Source: JBBRUG01 sp038247995 | GTDB taxonomy: Bacteria; Chloroflexota; Chloroflexia; Chloroflexales; Chloroflexaceae | Assembly (NCBI GenBank): GCA_038247995.1 | Contig: JBBRUG010000161.1 | Location: 1 to 13,024 of the forward strand | Reading direction: 5' to 3' | Length of the DNA: 13,024 nucleotides | Shown: positions 1 through 7,364 of the stretch, piece by piece | Numbering within the stretch: the stretch's first letter is position 1 | Layout: every line of letters starts with the position of its first letter | Notes under the pieces: model-generated | Database searches by the model: none | What the model saw: the letters and a program-made list of their open reading frames with translations, nothing else | Told to the model about the DNA's origin: nothing | Made by a program: the position numbers and the translations under genes

Positions 1-1837
1 CAGCGAGCAGATGGCGCAGCACTGGTTGACGCGGGTCGTCGGCGTGGGCCATGCCCAATTCAGACAAGGGCACGCGGCGGCGCAGATCATCGGCGCCGTC
101 GTGCAGGGCGATCATGCGCAGGAAGAGTTGTTGCGCCGCCTGCCGACCGACATCGTCGAGCCCGGCGTATACCGCCTCGGCGCGCACATTGAGCGCCCCG
201 GCCACACCGCCGCTGGCGCGATACGTCTCCAGGGTTAAGCCATTCGTCGCGCGCCGTTCAAACAACTCGGTGAGCGCGTACTGGAGCAGGGGCAACGTGC
301 CCGGCCGCGCACTGACGTCCTGCACAATGGCCGCCACCAGATCGTCGGCAAGCGTAACGCCGGCCTGCTGCGCCGGGCGCACAATTGCGTGTAACAGCTC
401 ATCGAGCGTAAGCGGCAAAACGAGCGCGGTATGCCGGCGCAGCAGTTCACCAAGGCCGGGATGGAGCAGCGGACGGTCGTAGAAATCGGCGCGCAGAGTG
501 ATGATCACGCGCACGCGGGAGGCCGGATCGGCGACGGCATAACAGAGCGTCGTCAGCATCTGCTCACGCAGATCGGCATCGGACGTGAGCGTGAACAACT
601 CCTCGAACTGATCAATAAAGAGGATGAGTTCGTTCCGTTCAGGCAGGAGCGCATGCACGGCCGCCACCAGACCATGCGGTGGCTGCGCCAGCAAAGCGGA
701 AAGATCGTGCTGAGCGGCAGGATTCAGGCGGGCGAGCGCCGCCGCCAGTTCCGCCATTGGTTGCGCTCCAGGCGCCAGCGTAGCAATGCGGATGTGCGGC
801 ACGCCCGGCAAGCCGCTGCGCCGCAAGACCGGCAGCAAACCGGCTCGCACCACGCTCGACTTGCCGCTGCCGCTCGGGCCGACCACAGCCAGAAAGCGTC
901 CATCAGGCGGTGGGGCGCGCAACTGCGCCAACACCTGCTCGACCAGCGCCTCCCGCCCAAAAAAGTCGGCGGCGTCGGTTTCGCCAAACGCTCGTAAGCC
1001 TTTGTAGGGGTTCGCCATCAGCCGCGCCGGAGCCAGGGGCGTACCTGCCTGCTCTGCACGCGGGCCTGTCCGCAATGCATTGGCCAGCGCAATTGTTTCG
1101 TCGGACGGCTCAATGCCTAGTTCGTCACGCAAAATATGCCGACACTGAGCAAACTGCGCCAGCGCGGCGCCACGCTCGCCGAGCAGCGCCAGCGTGCGCA
1201 TCACCAGGCGATGCGCGTCTTCGCGCCAGCGGTCGAGGGCGAGCATCCGGCGGGCGATCCGGCAGGCATCGGCGGCGCTACGCTGCTCATAGGCATTGGC
1301 CAGCCGCAGCAAAGCATCAAGCGCGGCGCGCTGGAGCCGTTCACGCTGGAGCAGCGCCCACTCTTCGAGTTCAAAACCACCTTCAAGGGATGTCTGTTGG
1401 AGCAGATCGCCGCGATAGAGCGCGTGCGCCTGTTCGAGCGCAGCGATACAGGCGCCACAATCGGCCAGCGTGGAATGTTCGTGCTGCTCAACCGCTGCCA
1501 GAAGCGCGGTAAACGTCGCCACGTCTAGGCTCCATGCACCGGCCCGGTTGAATTGAATTGTTTCGCGCGCAGTAAACAAAAAGGGGGTTGCCGCCGTCCG
1601 ATCACCGAGGGCCGTCCGGAGCTGACTGAGCGCCTGACGCAGATTGGTGCGCGCCAGCGGCATTGGCTGATCGGGCCAGAGCAGTCCGGCCAGCACGTCG
1701 CGCTGATGCACACGCTCCGCCTCCAACGCCAGATAGATCAACAGCGTGCGCACCTGAGCATAGGCAAATTGCAATGGCCGACCATCAAGTAGAATCTGCA
1801 CCGGGCCAAGGAGCACAATGTGGAGCCGAGGAGCCAT
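1..1837 (-). CDS. BTAD-domain transcriptional regulator fused to nSTAND1 NTPase (C-terminus cut off by window edge)
   Basis: An open minus-strand frame of 612 codons runs from ATG at 1837 to the window edge without a stop. Residues 1-95 (starting MAPRLHIVLLGPVQ) resemble the winged-helix DNA-binding domain of SARP/AfsR-type regulators. Residues about 98-250 are a helical BTAD domain closing with DELGIEPSDET (from residue 238). From NPYKGLRAF (276-284) a STAND-type P-loop NTPase begins: Walker A GPSGSGKS at 320-327, Walker B LFIDQFEE with Asp409, then RADFYDRPLL. This matches the nSTAND1 type, which in related proteins usually leads into WD40 or other sensor repeats; that part would lie left of position 1. 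The family is known for ligand- or partner-gated transcription control. No good Shine-Dalgarno precedes the start; it was chosen because the domain begins directly after it. The gene is divergent from the GH44 gene, which may be its target (inference). Confidence 0.9.
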   Translation of the reverse strand, partial: MAPRLHIVLLGPVQILLDGRPLQFAYAQVRTLLIYLALEAERVHQRDVLAGLLWPDQPMPLARTNLRQALSQLRTALGDRTAATPFLFTARETIQFNRAGAWSLDVATFTALLAAVEQHEHSTLADCGACIAALEQAHALYRGDLLQQTSLEGGFELEEWALLQRERLQRAALDALLRLANAYEQRSAADACRIARRMLALDRWREDAHRLVMRTLALLGERGAALAQFAQCRHILRDELGIEPSDETIALANALRTGPRAEQAGTPLAPARLMANPYKGLRAFGETDAADFFGREALVEQVLAQLRAPPPDGRFLAVVGPSGSGKSSVVRAGLLPVLRRSGLPGVPHIRIATLAPGAQPMAELAAALARLNPAAQHDLSALLAQPPHGLVAAVHALLPERNELILFIDQFEELFTLTSDADLREQMLTTLCYAVADPASRVRVIITLRADFYDRPLLHPGLGELLRRHTALVLPLTLDELLHAIVRPAQQAGVTLADDLVAAIVQDVSARPGTLPLLQYALTELFERRATNGLTLETYRASGGVAGALNVRAEAVYAGLDDVGRQAAQQLFLRMIALHDGADDLRRRVPLSELGMAHADDPRQPVLRHLLA

Positions 1838-1864
1838 AGAGCATCATTTCACGTTCTCTTCACG

Positions 1865-1889
1865 GTACAACAGTAGGCTCCTATTGTAC
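1865..1889. promoter_or_regulatory. 25-bp inverted repeat between divergent genes, candidate operator
   Basis: An almost perfect palindrome with GTACAA and TTGTAC ends: 10 of 12 pairs match around a central G. It lies in the 111-bp gap between the regulator and the GH44 gene. On the plus strand a weak promoter can be drawn through it (TTCACG at 1859, 17-bp spacer, TATTGT at 1882), and on the minus strand TACAAT at 1883-1888 resembles a -10 box. A repressor or activator bound here could affect both genes. The palindrome is seen directly; operator function is inferred. Confidence 0.45.
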
Positions 1890-1948
1890 GTGGTGCGCAG
1901 GGACTTTGCAGCAGCCCGCCGCCTGCTGCCCGCCGAAGGAGAAAACCG

Positions 1949-4123
1949 ATGCGCCGCATCCCAGCCGTGCTTAGTTTGCTTGTATTTCTACTGGTGGGGC
2001 TCACAATGCCCCTGCCGAGCGCCGCCGCCGATCAGCTGATCTACGGCGATGCGCTGGCGCCTGGTTGGGCGAACTGGTCGTGGACGGATGCGGTCGATTT
2101 CGCCAACCCCGCCCCGGTGCGCAGCGGCGTTGCGTCGATTGCGATCGGCTTTAGTGCGGCCTACCAGGGCTTTTCGCTCCGCATCAGTCCGCCGCTTAAC
2201 GCAAGCTCCGCCAACGCAATCGCCTTTAGCATCTACGGCGGCCCAGGCGGCAACCAACTCAGCCTCACTGTGCAAACAACCGACAGCGCCGATCCGGCTG
2301 CCACCTACCCTTTCACGGCCGCTGCCGGCGTCTGGAGCGCCATGAGCGTACCGCTGAGCGCGCTGGGCGATCCGGCGGCAATCGCGCGAATCACCCTGCA
2401 AGATGCAAGTGGCGGGGCACAACCGACCTTCTATCTCGACGATCTGCGGCTGGTGAACGGCGGCACGCCGGATCCAACCGCACTCAACCTGAGCGTACAT
2501 GTGGCCGCCGGGCGCCGCGCGATCAGCCCAAACATCTACGGACTGCACAACGCCGACGAGACATTCGCCCGTGAGATCGGCCTGCCGGTGCGCCGTTTCG
2601 GCGGCAACCTGACCACGCGCTACAACTGGCAGAACGACGCAAGCAACAGCGGCCTCGACTACTATTTTATCAATCGGCCGGCCGAGATCCCAGCCAATAC
2701 ATTTATTGAGCGCGACCGCCGCACCGCCACGGCGAGCCTGATCACCATCCCGATGGCCGGCTGGGTAGCCAAAGACGCTAATAACGCCACCTGCGGCTTC
2801 AGCGTGACGAAGTACACCTACACGCCGCTGGGTGTCTACGGCCTTGCGCCGACGAACCCCGATCATCCCGCTTGCGGCACCGGCGTAACCGGCCGCACAC
2901 CAGGCGGGCGGCTGATCTTCCGCCGGCCGGTTGATCCCGCCGATACGAGCCTGCCTTTTGGCCCCGCCGACGCGCAGGCCTGGGTTGCCGATCTCGTAGC
3001 CCGCTATGGCGCGGCAAACGCGGGCGGCGTGCGCTTCTACAACCTCGATAACGAACCCGACCTCTGGGCCGACACTCACGCCGATCTTGTGCCGGTTGCG
3101 CCGCGCTACCAGGAGTTCCGCGACCTGACCTACCAGTACGCCGCCGCGATCAAGGCCGCCGATCCCGACGCCCAGACGCTCGGCCCAGTGCTCGGCAGCT
3201 ACGCCTATGTCTTTCACTCATTTTACGACGGCCAGCGCGAAGACTGGGCGACGCCCGACGACCGCAACGCGAACGGCGGCACGCCCTTCCTGGCCTGGTA
3301 TCTGCAACAGATGCGCGCCTACGAGGAAGCAAACGGCATGCGCCTGCTCGATTATGTCGATGTCCATTGGTACCCGCAGAACGGCGCCTACAATAACCCA
3401 GCGGGCAGCGCCGCGCTCCAGGCCGCCCGGCTTGAGTCGATTCGTTCGCTCTGGGACGCCGATTATAGCGACCCGTTCTGGCGCGATTCGTCGCCCGACA
3501 ATGGCGTAGTGCAGCTGATCCCGCGCTTACGCGCCCTGGTAAACGAGCATTATCCCGGCACAAAGATCGCGCTCACCGAATACAGTTGGGGCGCGCACGC
3601 CGATCTGAATGGCGCCCTGGCCCAAGCCGATCTGCTGGGCGTCTTCGGGCGCGAAGGCGTTGATCTGGCGACGCTCTTTGATGGCACGTATGAGAACCCC
3701 GCGTCCCGCTTCAGCGCCGAGCGCCCGAGCGCCTATGCCTTCCGCATGTATCGCAACTACGACGGCGCAGGTGGCCACTTCGGCGATACGAGCGTGCAGG
3801 CCGCAAGCAGCGATCAGGGTCGCCTGGCAATCTACGGCGCACAACGTAGCGCCGACGGCGCCCTCACCCTGCTGGTCATCAATAAGACAACGCAAAGCCT
3901 GAGCAGTACGCTCAACCTGGCCGGCTTCACGCCCGCCGGCAGCGCCGCAGTTTATCGCTACAGCGCAGCCAATCTCAATGCGATTGTGCGCCAGGCCGAT
4001 CAGCCGCTGACGGTCAACCCAACGCTCGCCTTCCCCGCCGAATCAATCACCTTGCTCGTCCTGCCCGCAGGCAACGAACCAGGCCAGCAGCCGCAGCTAT
4101 TCTTGCCATTGATGCAGAAATAA
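1949..4123 (+). CDS. Secreted glycoside hydrolase family 44 (endoglucanase/xyloglucanase-type)
   Basis: A 724-aa extracellular beta-glucan hydrolase. The start has an excellent Shine-Dalgarno (AAGGAG at 1936-1941, 7-bp spacing). Residues 1-26 form a signal peptide ending PSAAA. Residues about 27-172 are a beta-sandwich, carbohydrate-binding-like module ending YLDDLRLV. The catalytic part starts near residue 180 and carries the GH44 signature RRFGGNLTTRYNW (from residue 215). The acid/base is likely Glu369 in NLDNEPDLW and the nucleophile Glu544 in LTEYSWG, both expected for this retaining family. A C-terminal beta domain (about 600-705) and a Pro/Gln linker lead to the tail LFLPLMQK. GH44 enzymes cleave internal beta-1,4 bonds in cellulose, xyloglucan or related glucans; the exact substrate cannot be read here. 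The gene appears monocistronic and ends at a strong terminator. Family assignment is firm. Confidence 0.92.
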   Translation: MRRIPAVLSLLVFLLVGLTMPLPSAAADQLIYGDALAPGWANWSWTDAVDFANPAPVRSGVASIAIGFSAAYQGFSLRISPPLNASSANAIAFSIYGGPGGNQLSLTVQTTDSADPAATYPFTAAAGVWSAMSVPLSALGDPAAIARITLQDASGGAQPTFYLDDLRLVNGGTPDPTALNLSVHVAAGRRAISPNIYGLHNADETFAREIGLPVRRFGGNLTTRYNWQNDASNSGLDYYFINRPAEIPANTFIERDRRTATASLITIPMAGWVAKDANNATCGFSVTKYTYTPLGVYGLAPTNPDHPACGTGVTGRTPGGRLIFRRPVDPADTSLPFGPADAQAWVADLVARYGAANAGGVRFYNLDNEPDLWADTHADLVPVAPRYQEFRDLTYQYAAAIKAADPDAQTLGPVLGSYAYVFHSFYDGQREDWATPDDRNANGGTPFLAWYLQQMRAYEEANGMRLLDYVDVHWYPQNGAYNNPAGSAALQAARLESIRSLWDADYSDPFWRDSSPDNGVVQLIPRLRALVNEHYPGTKIALTEYSWGAHADLNGALAQADLLGVFGREGVDLATLFDGTYENPASRFSAERPSAYAFRMYRNYDGAGGHFGDTSVQAASSDQGRLAIYGAQRSADGALTLLVINKTTQSLSSTLNLAGFTPAGSAAVYRYSAANLNAIVRQADQPLTVNPTLAFPAESITLLVLPAGNEPGQQPQLFLPLMQK

Positions 4124-4128
4124 AAAAA

Positions 4129-4162
4129 GGCGTCGGGTTGCAGCATGCTGCAACCCGACGCC
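4129..4162. terminator. Bidirectional intrinsic terminator shared by GH44 and lon
   Basis: A perfect 34-bp palindrome (GGCGTCGGGTTGCAGCA and its exact complement) lies 5 bp after the GH44 stop and 11 bp after the lon stop. It is preceded by seven A's (4122-4128) and followed by CTTTT, so transcripts from either strand would end in a GC-rich hairpin plus a U-tract. The minus-strand tract of seven U's is stronger, favouring termination of lon. Confidence 0.9.
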
Positions 4163-4173
4163 CTTTTGCACAC

Positions 4174-6657
4174 CTACCCCACCAACTCGTTCTCGCGCGC
4201 TACGCCGAGAATACCGTTGAGCGTCGGCGGCGCAGCATGCAGCGCAGCCGCCAGTACCTCGTCGAGTGTATCGACGGGCACGAAGGTCAGGTCGTCGAAC
4301 ACCTCGCGGGGCAGATCATCCAGGTCGGCCATGTTGCGCCGGGGCAGGATGATCGTGCGAATGCCGGCCCGGTGCGCGCCGAGCGCCTTCTCCTTGATCC
4401 CGCCAATCGGCAGCACCCGCCCACGCAGCGAGATCTCGCCGGTCATTGCCACGTCGTCGCGCACCAGGCGGCCAGTGGCAGCCGAAGCCAGCGCCGTCGC
4501 CATCGTGATCCCCGCCGAGGGGCCATCCTTCGGCACGGCGCCCGCCGGCACGTGGATGTGGATCGCGTGGCGATCAAAGAAGGCCGGGTCGATCTGCATG
4601 CTGCGCGCCCGTGAGCGCACATAGGTTAGGGCGGCGTCGGCGCTCTCGCGCATCACATCGCCAAGCTGGCCGGTAACCTTCAGCTCTTTGTTACCCTCCA
4701 CCGCCGTCGCCTCGACGAAGATAATGTCGCCGCCAACCGGCGTCCAGACCAGGCCCGTCGCCACACCCGGCTGATCGATCCGCTCCTTCGCCTCGTTGTA
4801 GAAGCGCGGCCGACCGAGCGCGTTGCGGACGAAGTCGGGATCGACGGTGACGGGAGACGACGAACCACTGACCACTGACGACAGATCCGCCACGGCTTGA
4901 CCGTCGTCGGTCGTCGGTCGTTGGTCGTCCTCCGCAAGCTTCCGGACTACCTTGCGCAGTACGGCGCCGATCTGGCGTTCGAGCGTACGCACGCCGGCCT
5001 CGCGGGTGTAGGCATTGATAATCGTGCGCAGGGCCTCTTCATCGATAACAACCTCGTCGGGGCGCAGGCCGTTGGCGGTGCGCTGGCGCGGCACAAGGTG
5101 GCTCTCGGCGATGCACACCTTCTCCTCTTCAATATACCCGGCGAGCTCGATCACCTCCATGCGGTCGCGGAGCGCCGGCGGCACCGTATCCCAGTTATTT
5201 GCCGTGGCAATAAACAGCACTTGCGACAGATCAAAGGGCACGTTCAGATAGTGATCGGTGAACGTGTTGTTCTGCTCTGGGTCGAGCACTTCGAGCAGCG
5301 CGGCCGACGGATCACCGCGATAATCGCTGCCGAGCTTGTCGATCTCATCCAACAGAACCACTGGGTCGGAGCTGCCGGCACGGCGCAGTTCCTGAATAAT
5401 CCGGCCCGGCTGCGAGCCGATATAGGTCCGGCGGAAACCGCGGAGTTCGGCCTCATCGCGTACGCCGCCGAGGCTCATGCGCACAAACTGGCGACCGAGG
5501 GCGCGCGCAATGCTTTGGCCGAGGCTCGTCTTACCGACGCCGGGCGGGCCAACGAAGGCCAGGATCGGCTCGCGACCGGAACGACCGCCGTCTTCGCCCA
5601 TAGCGGCGCGGCGCTGGCGCACGGCCAGATATTCCAACAGGCGCTCTTTGATCCGCTGCAAGCCGTGATGATCCTCATCAAGCACCTGCCGCGCATAGGC
5701 CACGTCGATCGGCTTGCCGGAAGGCTTATTCCAGGGCAACTCGGCCACCCACTCCAGGTAGGTGCGTACCATCTGGTACTCAGGCGAGCTACCATTGATG
5801 CGGCTCAGGCGCGTCAACTCGCGGTCGGCCTCTTTACGCGCCACCTCAGGCAGATTAACCTCAGCAAGCTTCTGGCGCAGATCTTCCAGCTCGGACATCT
5901 CAGGGTCGTCTTCGCCGAGTTCCTTCTGGATCGCGCGCATCTGCTGGCGCAGGTAGAACTCGCGCTGCTGCTTAGAGGCCGCGTCTTGCACTTCCTGGCG
6001 CAGGCGGTTCTGGACTTCCAGCACCGCGATCTGCTTACGATAGAAGTCGCGCACCTTCACCAGGCGCTCACTCACATCGGCCGTGCCGAGCAGGTCAAGC
6101 CGCTCCTCGAAGGTATAATCCGGCGAGTAGCCGGTATTATCGGCGAGGTGGCCTGGATCGTCGATCGAGCGCACGAAGTTGCGGATCTCCTGGCTCATGC
6201 CGGGGCGCAACTCCAGCACCGAGTCAATCGTGGCGTGCACTTCGGTCATCAACGTCTCAAGCTCGGGGGTGCGCTCGACATCGTCGGGGCGCTCGGTGTA
6301 GGTGAAACGCGGGAACGGCTCGCTCTCGGTCAACTCGTTCAATGCGACGCGCACCAGGCCACGCACGACAATTCCGCTGGCACCGTTGGGCAGCACACCC
6401 GACTGCTCAATGCGGGCGAGCACCGCCACCGGGAAAAGCTGATCAATCAGCGCCGCGTCGCTGGCGGCATCGAGGCGCTTGGGCGCGAGGAGGAGCCGCC
6501 GGCCTTCCTTCAGCGCCGCCTCAGCCGCCGGCTGCGACTCAGGGTCGAGCGTCAGGCTGATCACGGTATATGGGAACACCACGGCACCCTCAAGGGTGAT
6601 CAGTGGCAGGCTGCGCACAGGTTCAACCGTCTGGTCAATATCGGGGGTCATAGTCAT
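4174..6657 (-). CDS. lon: ATP-dependent Lon protease
   Basis: An 827-aa LonA-type AAA+ serine protease that degrades misfolded and regulatory proteins in the cytoplasm. The N-terminal substrate-binding domain begins RSLPLITLEGAVVFPYTV and is followed by a helical coiled-coil region (KQQREFYLRQQMRAIQKELG). The AAA+ domain has Walker A GPPGVGKTS at 370-378 (Lys376) and Walker B LLDEID with Asp437-Glu438. The protease domain carries the Ser-Lys dyad: Ser714 in DGPSAGIT and Lys757 in GGIKEK, 43 residues apart as in E. coli Lon. The start at 6657 is set by GGAGG (6665-6669) with 7-bp spacing, 43 bp or so after the predicted transcription start. One oddity is a linker of about 24 extra residues (about 577-600) between the ATPase and protease domains, encoded by heptamer repeats. 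The gene appears monocistronic. Confidence 0.98.
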   Translation of the reverse strand: MTMTPDIDQTVEPVRSLPLITLEGAVVFPYTVISLTLDPESQPAAEAALKEGRRLLLAPKRLDAASDAALIDQLFPVAVLARIEQSGVLPNGASGIVVRGLVRVALNELTESEPFPRFTYTERPDDVERTPELETLMTEVHATIDSVLELRPGMSQEIRNFVRSIDDPGHLADNTGYSPDYTFEERLDLLGTADVSERLVKVRDFYRKQIAVLEVQNRLRQEVQDAASKQQREFYLRQQMRAIQKELGEDDPEMSELEDLRQKLAEVNLPEVARKEADRELTRLSRINGSSPEYQMVRTYLEWVAELPWNKPSGKPIDVAYARQVLDEDHHGLQRIKERLLEYLAVRQRRAAMGEDGGRSGREPILAFVGPPGVGKTSLGQSIARALGRQFVRMSLGGVRDEAELRGFRRTYIGSQPGRIIQELRRAGSSDPVVLLDEIDKLGSDYRGDPSAALLEVLDPEQNNTFTDHYLNVPFDLSQVLFIATANNWDTVPPALRDRMEVIELAGYIEEEKVCIAESHLVPRQRTANGLRPDEVVIDEEALRTIINAYTREAGVRTLERQIGAVLRKVVRKLAEDDQRPTTDDGQAVADLSSVVSGSSSPVTVDPDFVRNALGRPRFYNEAKERIDQPGVATGLVWTPVGGDIIFVEATAVEGNKELKVTGQLGDVMRESADAALTYVRSRARSMQIDPAFFDRHAIHIHVPAGAVPKDGPSAGITMATALASAATGRLVRDDVAMTGEISLRGRVLPIGGIKEKALGAHRAGIRTIILPRRNMADLDDLPREVFDDLTFVPVDTLDEVLAAALHAAPPTLNGILGVARENELVG
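4864..4930. repeat. Heptamer tandem repeats inside lon
   Basis: On the plus strand there are two copies of ACCACTG (4864-4877) and four consecutive copies of a heptamer, GTCGTCG, GTCGTCG, GTCGTTG, GTCGTCC (4903-4930). Because 7 is not a multiple of 3, they translate not as a peptide repeat but as a low-complexity Asp/Thr/Ser linker (DDQRPTTDDG and following, then SSVVSGSSS) in Lon. The open frame is kept. Confidence 0.85.
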
Positions 6658-6706
6658 GGTCGATCCTCCATTTCGAAAGCGGAACGACAATTCCGCCACT
6701 TGAAGT

Positions 6707-6735
6707 ATTATCGACCTGCCCCTACGCTGTGTCAA
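6707..6735 (-). promoter_or_regulatory. lon promoter, sigma-70 type
   Basis: Read on the minus strand: TTGACA (6735-6730), a spacer of exactly 17 bp, then GATAAT (6712-6707). This is close to the housekeeping consensus (6/6 and 5/6). Transcription would start near 6700, giving a leader of about 43 nt to the lon ATG at 6657. No CIRCE-like heat-shock operator (TTAGCACTC repeat) was seen nearby. Confidence 0.8.
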
Positions 6736-6838
6736 TGGTTCCGCCCCCCCTACACACAGGTTCTAGTGAAACGTTAACAGTAACTCTGGCCTAATCGACA
6801 AGTCCGCCCCGATAGGTCGGGAGGGTACGCAAAACTGT

Positions 6839-6857
6839 GGTACGCTACTAGTGTACC
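6839..6857. promoter_or_regulatory. 19-bp inverted repeat upstream of small membrane protein gene
   Basis: GGTACGCTACTAGTGTACC is palindromic except for one pair and the centre. GGTACGC also occurs as a direct repeat 15 bp upstream (6824-6830). A second hairpin, ACATCCGG-CTT-CTGGATGT, follows at 6862-6880. The site lies between the divergent lon and 74-aa protein genes and may be an operator or promoter element. No convincing -35/-10 pair was found for the plus strand. Confidence 0.35.
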
Positions 6858-6919
6858 TCTTACATCCGGCTTCTGGATGTGTTTGTTCCAACCGATCCAT
6901 CAGCGCTAACAAGGAAAGA

Positions 6920-7144
6920 ATGCTCATGATTGCCCAGATCCGTAAGCTTAACATCACCGCCGACATGGCCTACATCGCCGCCGCTGTTTCGATCTTGCTT
7001 AGCATCGGCCTATGGCTAACCCGCCGCGACGATGACGCAGCCCACGCCGAGCGCTTCGGCATTTTTGTCGGCCTATGGGCGCCGACCTTAGCCATCCTGG
7101 GCAACGCACTGGCCGAGCAAGAGCGCAAGCTGATTGATCTCTAA
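6920..7144 (+). CDS. Small conserved-type two-helix membrane protein, function unknown
   Basis: A 74-aa protein starting MLMIAQIRKLNITADMAY. The start is chosen because AAGGA lies 4 bp upstream (6911-6915) and because codons further upstream in the same frame give an unlikely Cys/Ser-rich extension. Two hydrophobic helices are visible, about residues 16-35 and 47-64. They are joined by a charged loop (TRRDDDAAHAERF) and followed by a charged tail (AEQERKLIDL). The stretch ERFGIFVGLWAPT is sharply defined, and I recall similar short proteins in Actinobacteria and Chloroflexota, but I cannot verify this here. It stands alone, divergent from lon. No function can be assigned. Confidence 0.75.
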   Translation: MLMIAQIRKLNITADMAYIAAAVSILLSIGLWLTRRDDDAAHAERFGIFVGLWAPTLAILGNALAEQERKLIDL

Positions 7145-7364
7145 GCAACTCACCTTGGGCGTAGCCGCACTATTCATAGGCTGCGCCCCAGGCCTGAAAC
7201 AAGACTTCCTCAGCCTCCACGTCATACAGACGAACCGCCGGTGCGTCTCTACCCGCCACGCCCTACAGCATTGCTCAGATCGCTTGCGCCTGCGTCCCAT
7301 GACGCGAGCGCAGCGCGCCACCCGGTTCAGCGGACTCAGTGGCTCAATCATGGTGCGCAGTGCG
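7145..7364. other. Gene-free stretch with successive stem-loops
   Basis: This 220-bp gap between two convergent genes holds no supported gene. It contains four consecutive potential hairpins: 7157-7188 (GGGCGTAGCC pairing with GGCTGCGCCC, 12-nt loop), 7190-7216 (AGGCCTGA with TCAGCCT, one bulge), 7225-7251 (13-bp arms with two mismatches) and 7281-7315 (arms built on GCGTC/GACGC around CCAT). None has a clear U-tract, but one or more may end transcription from either side. Confidence 0.5.
7225..7251. repeat. 27-bp imperfect palindrome
   Basis: TACAGACGAACCG and CGGTGCGTCTCTA flank a single C; 11 of 13 pairs match. It reads like a mobile palindromic unit of the kind built on GAGACGCACCG arms. 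That it recurs elsewhere in the genome is a guess that cannot be tested in this window. Confidence 0.5.

Noticed and set aside
51..1528. Several plus-strand open frames of 130-200 codons
   Set aside because: They overlap the continuous minus-strand BTAD-nSTAND1 frame, which has Walker A and B motifs and no stop over 612 codons.
1988..3217. 409-codon open frame on the minus strand
   Set aside because: Antisense to the GH44 gene, with Arg/Gly/Val-rich composition and no recognisable motif.
4897..6777. 626-codon open frame on the plus strand
   Set aside because: It is antisense to lon, whose domains and catalytic residues are all clear. The translation is Leu/Arg/His/Ala-rich with no domain, a usual shadow of GC-rich codon use.
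6851..6919. 23-residue extension of the 74-aa membrane protein
   Set aside because: The start would lie inside the 19-bp inverted repeat and the added residues look non-coding; the ATG at 6920 has AAGGA upstream.
7170..7259. 29-codon minus-strand frame (VRLYDVEAEEVLFQAWGAAY core) that looks protein-like
   Set aside because: It lies within three stem-loops and is bounded by stops with no ribosome-binding site; the repeats explain it better than a gene remnant, though a decayed gene is not excluded.
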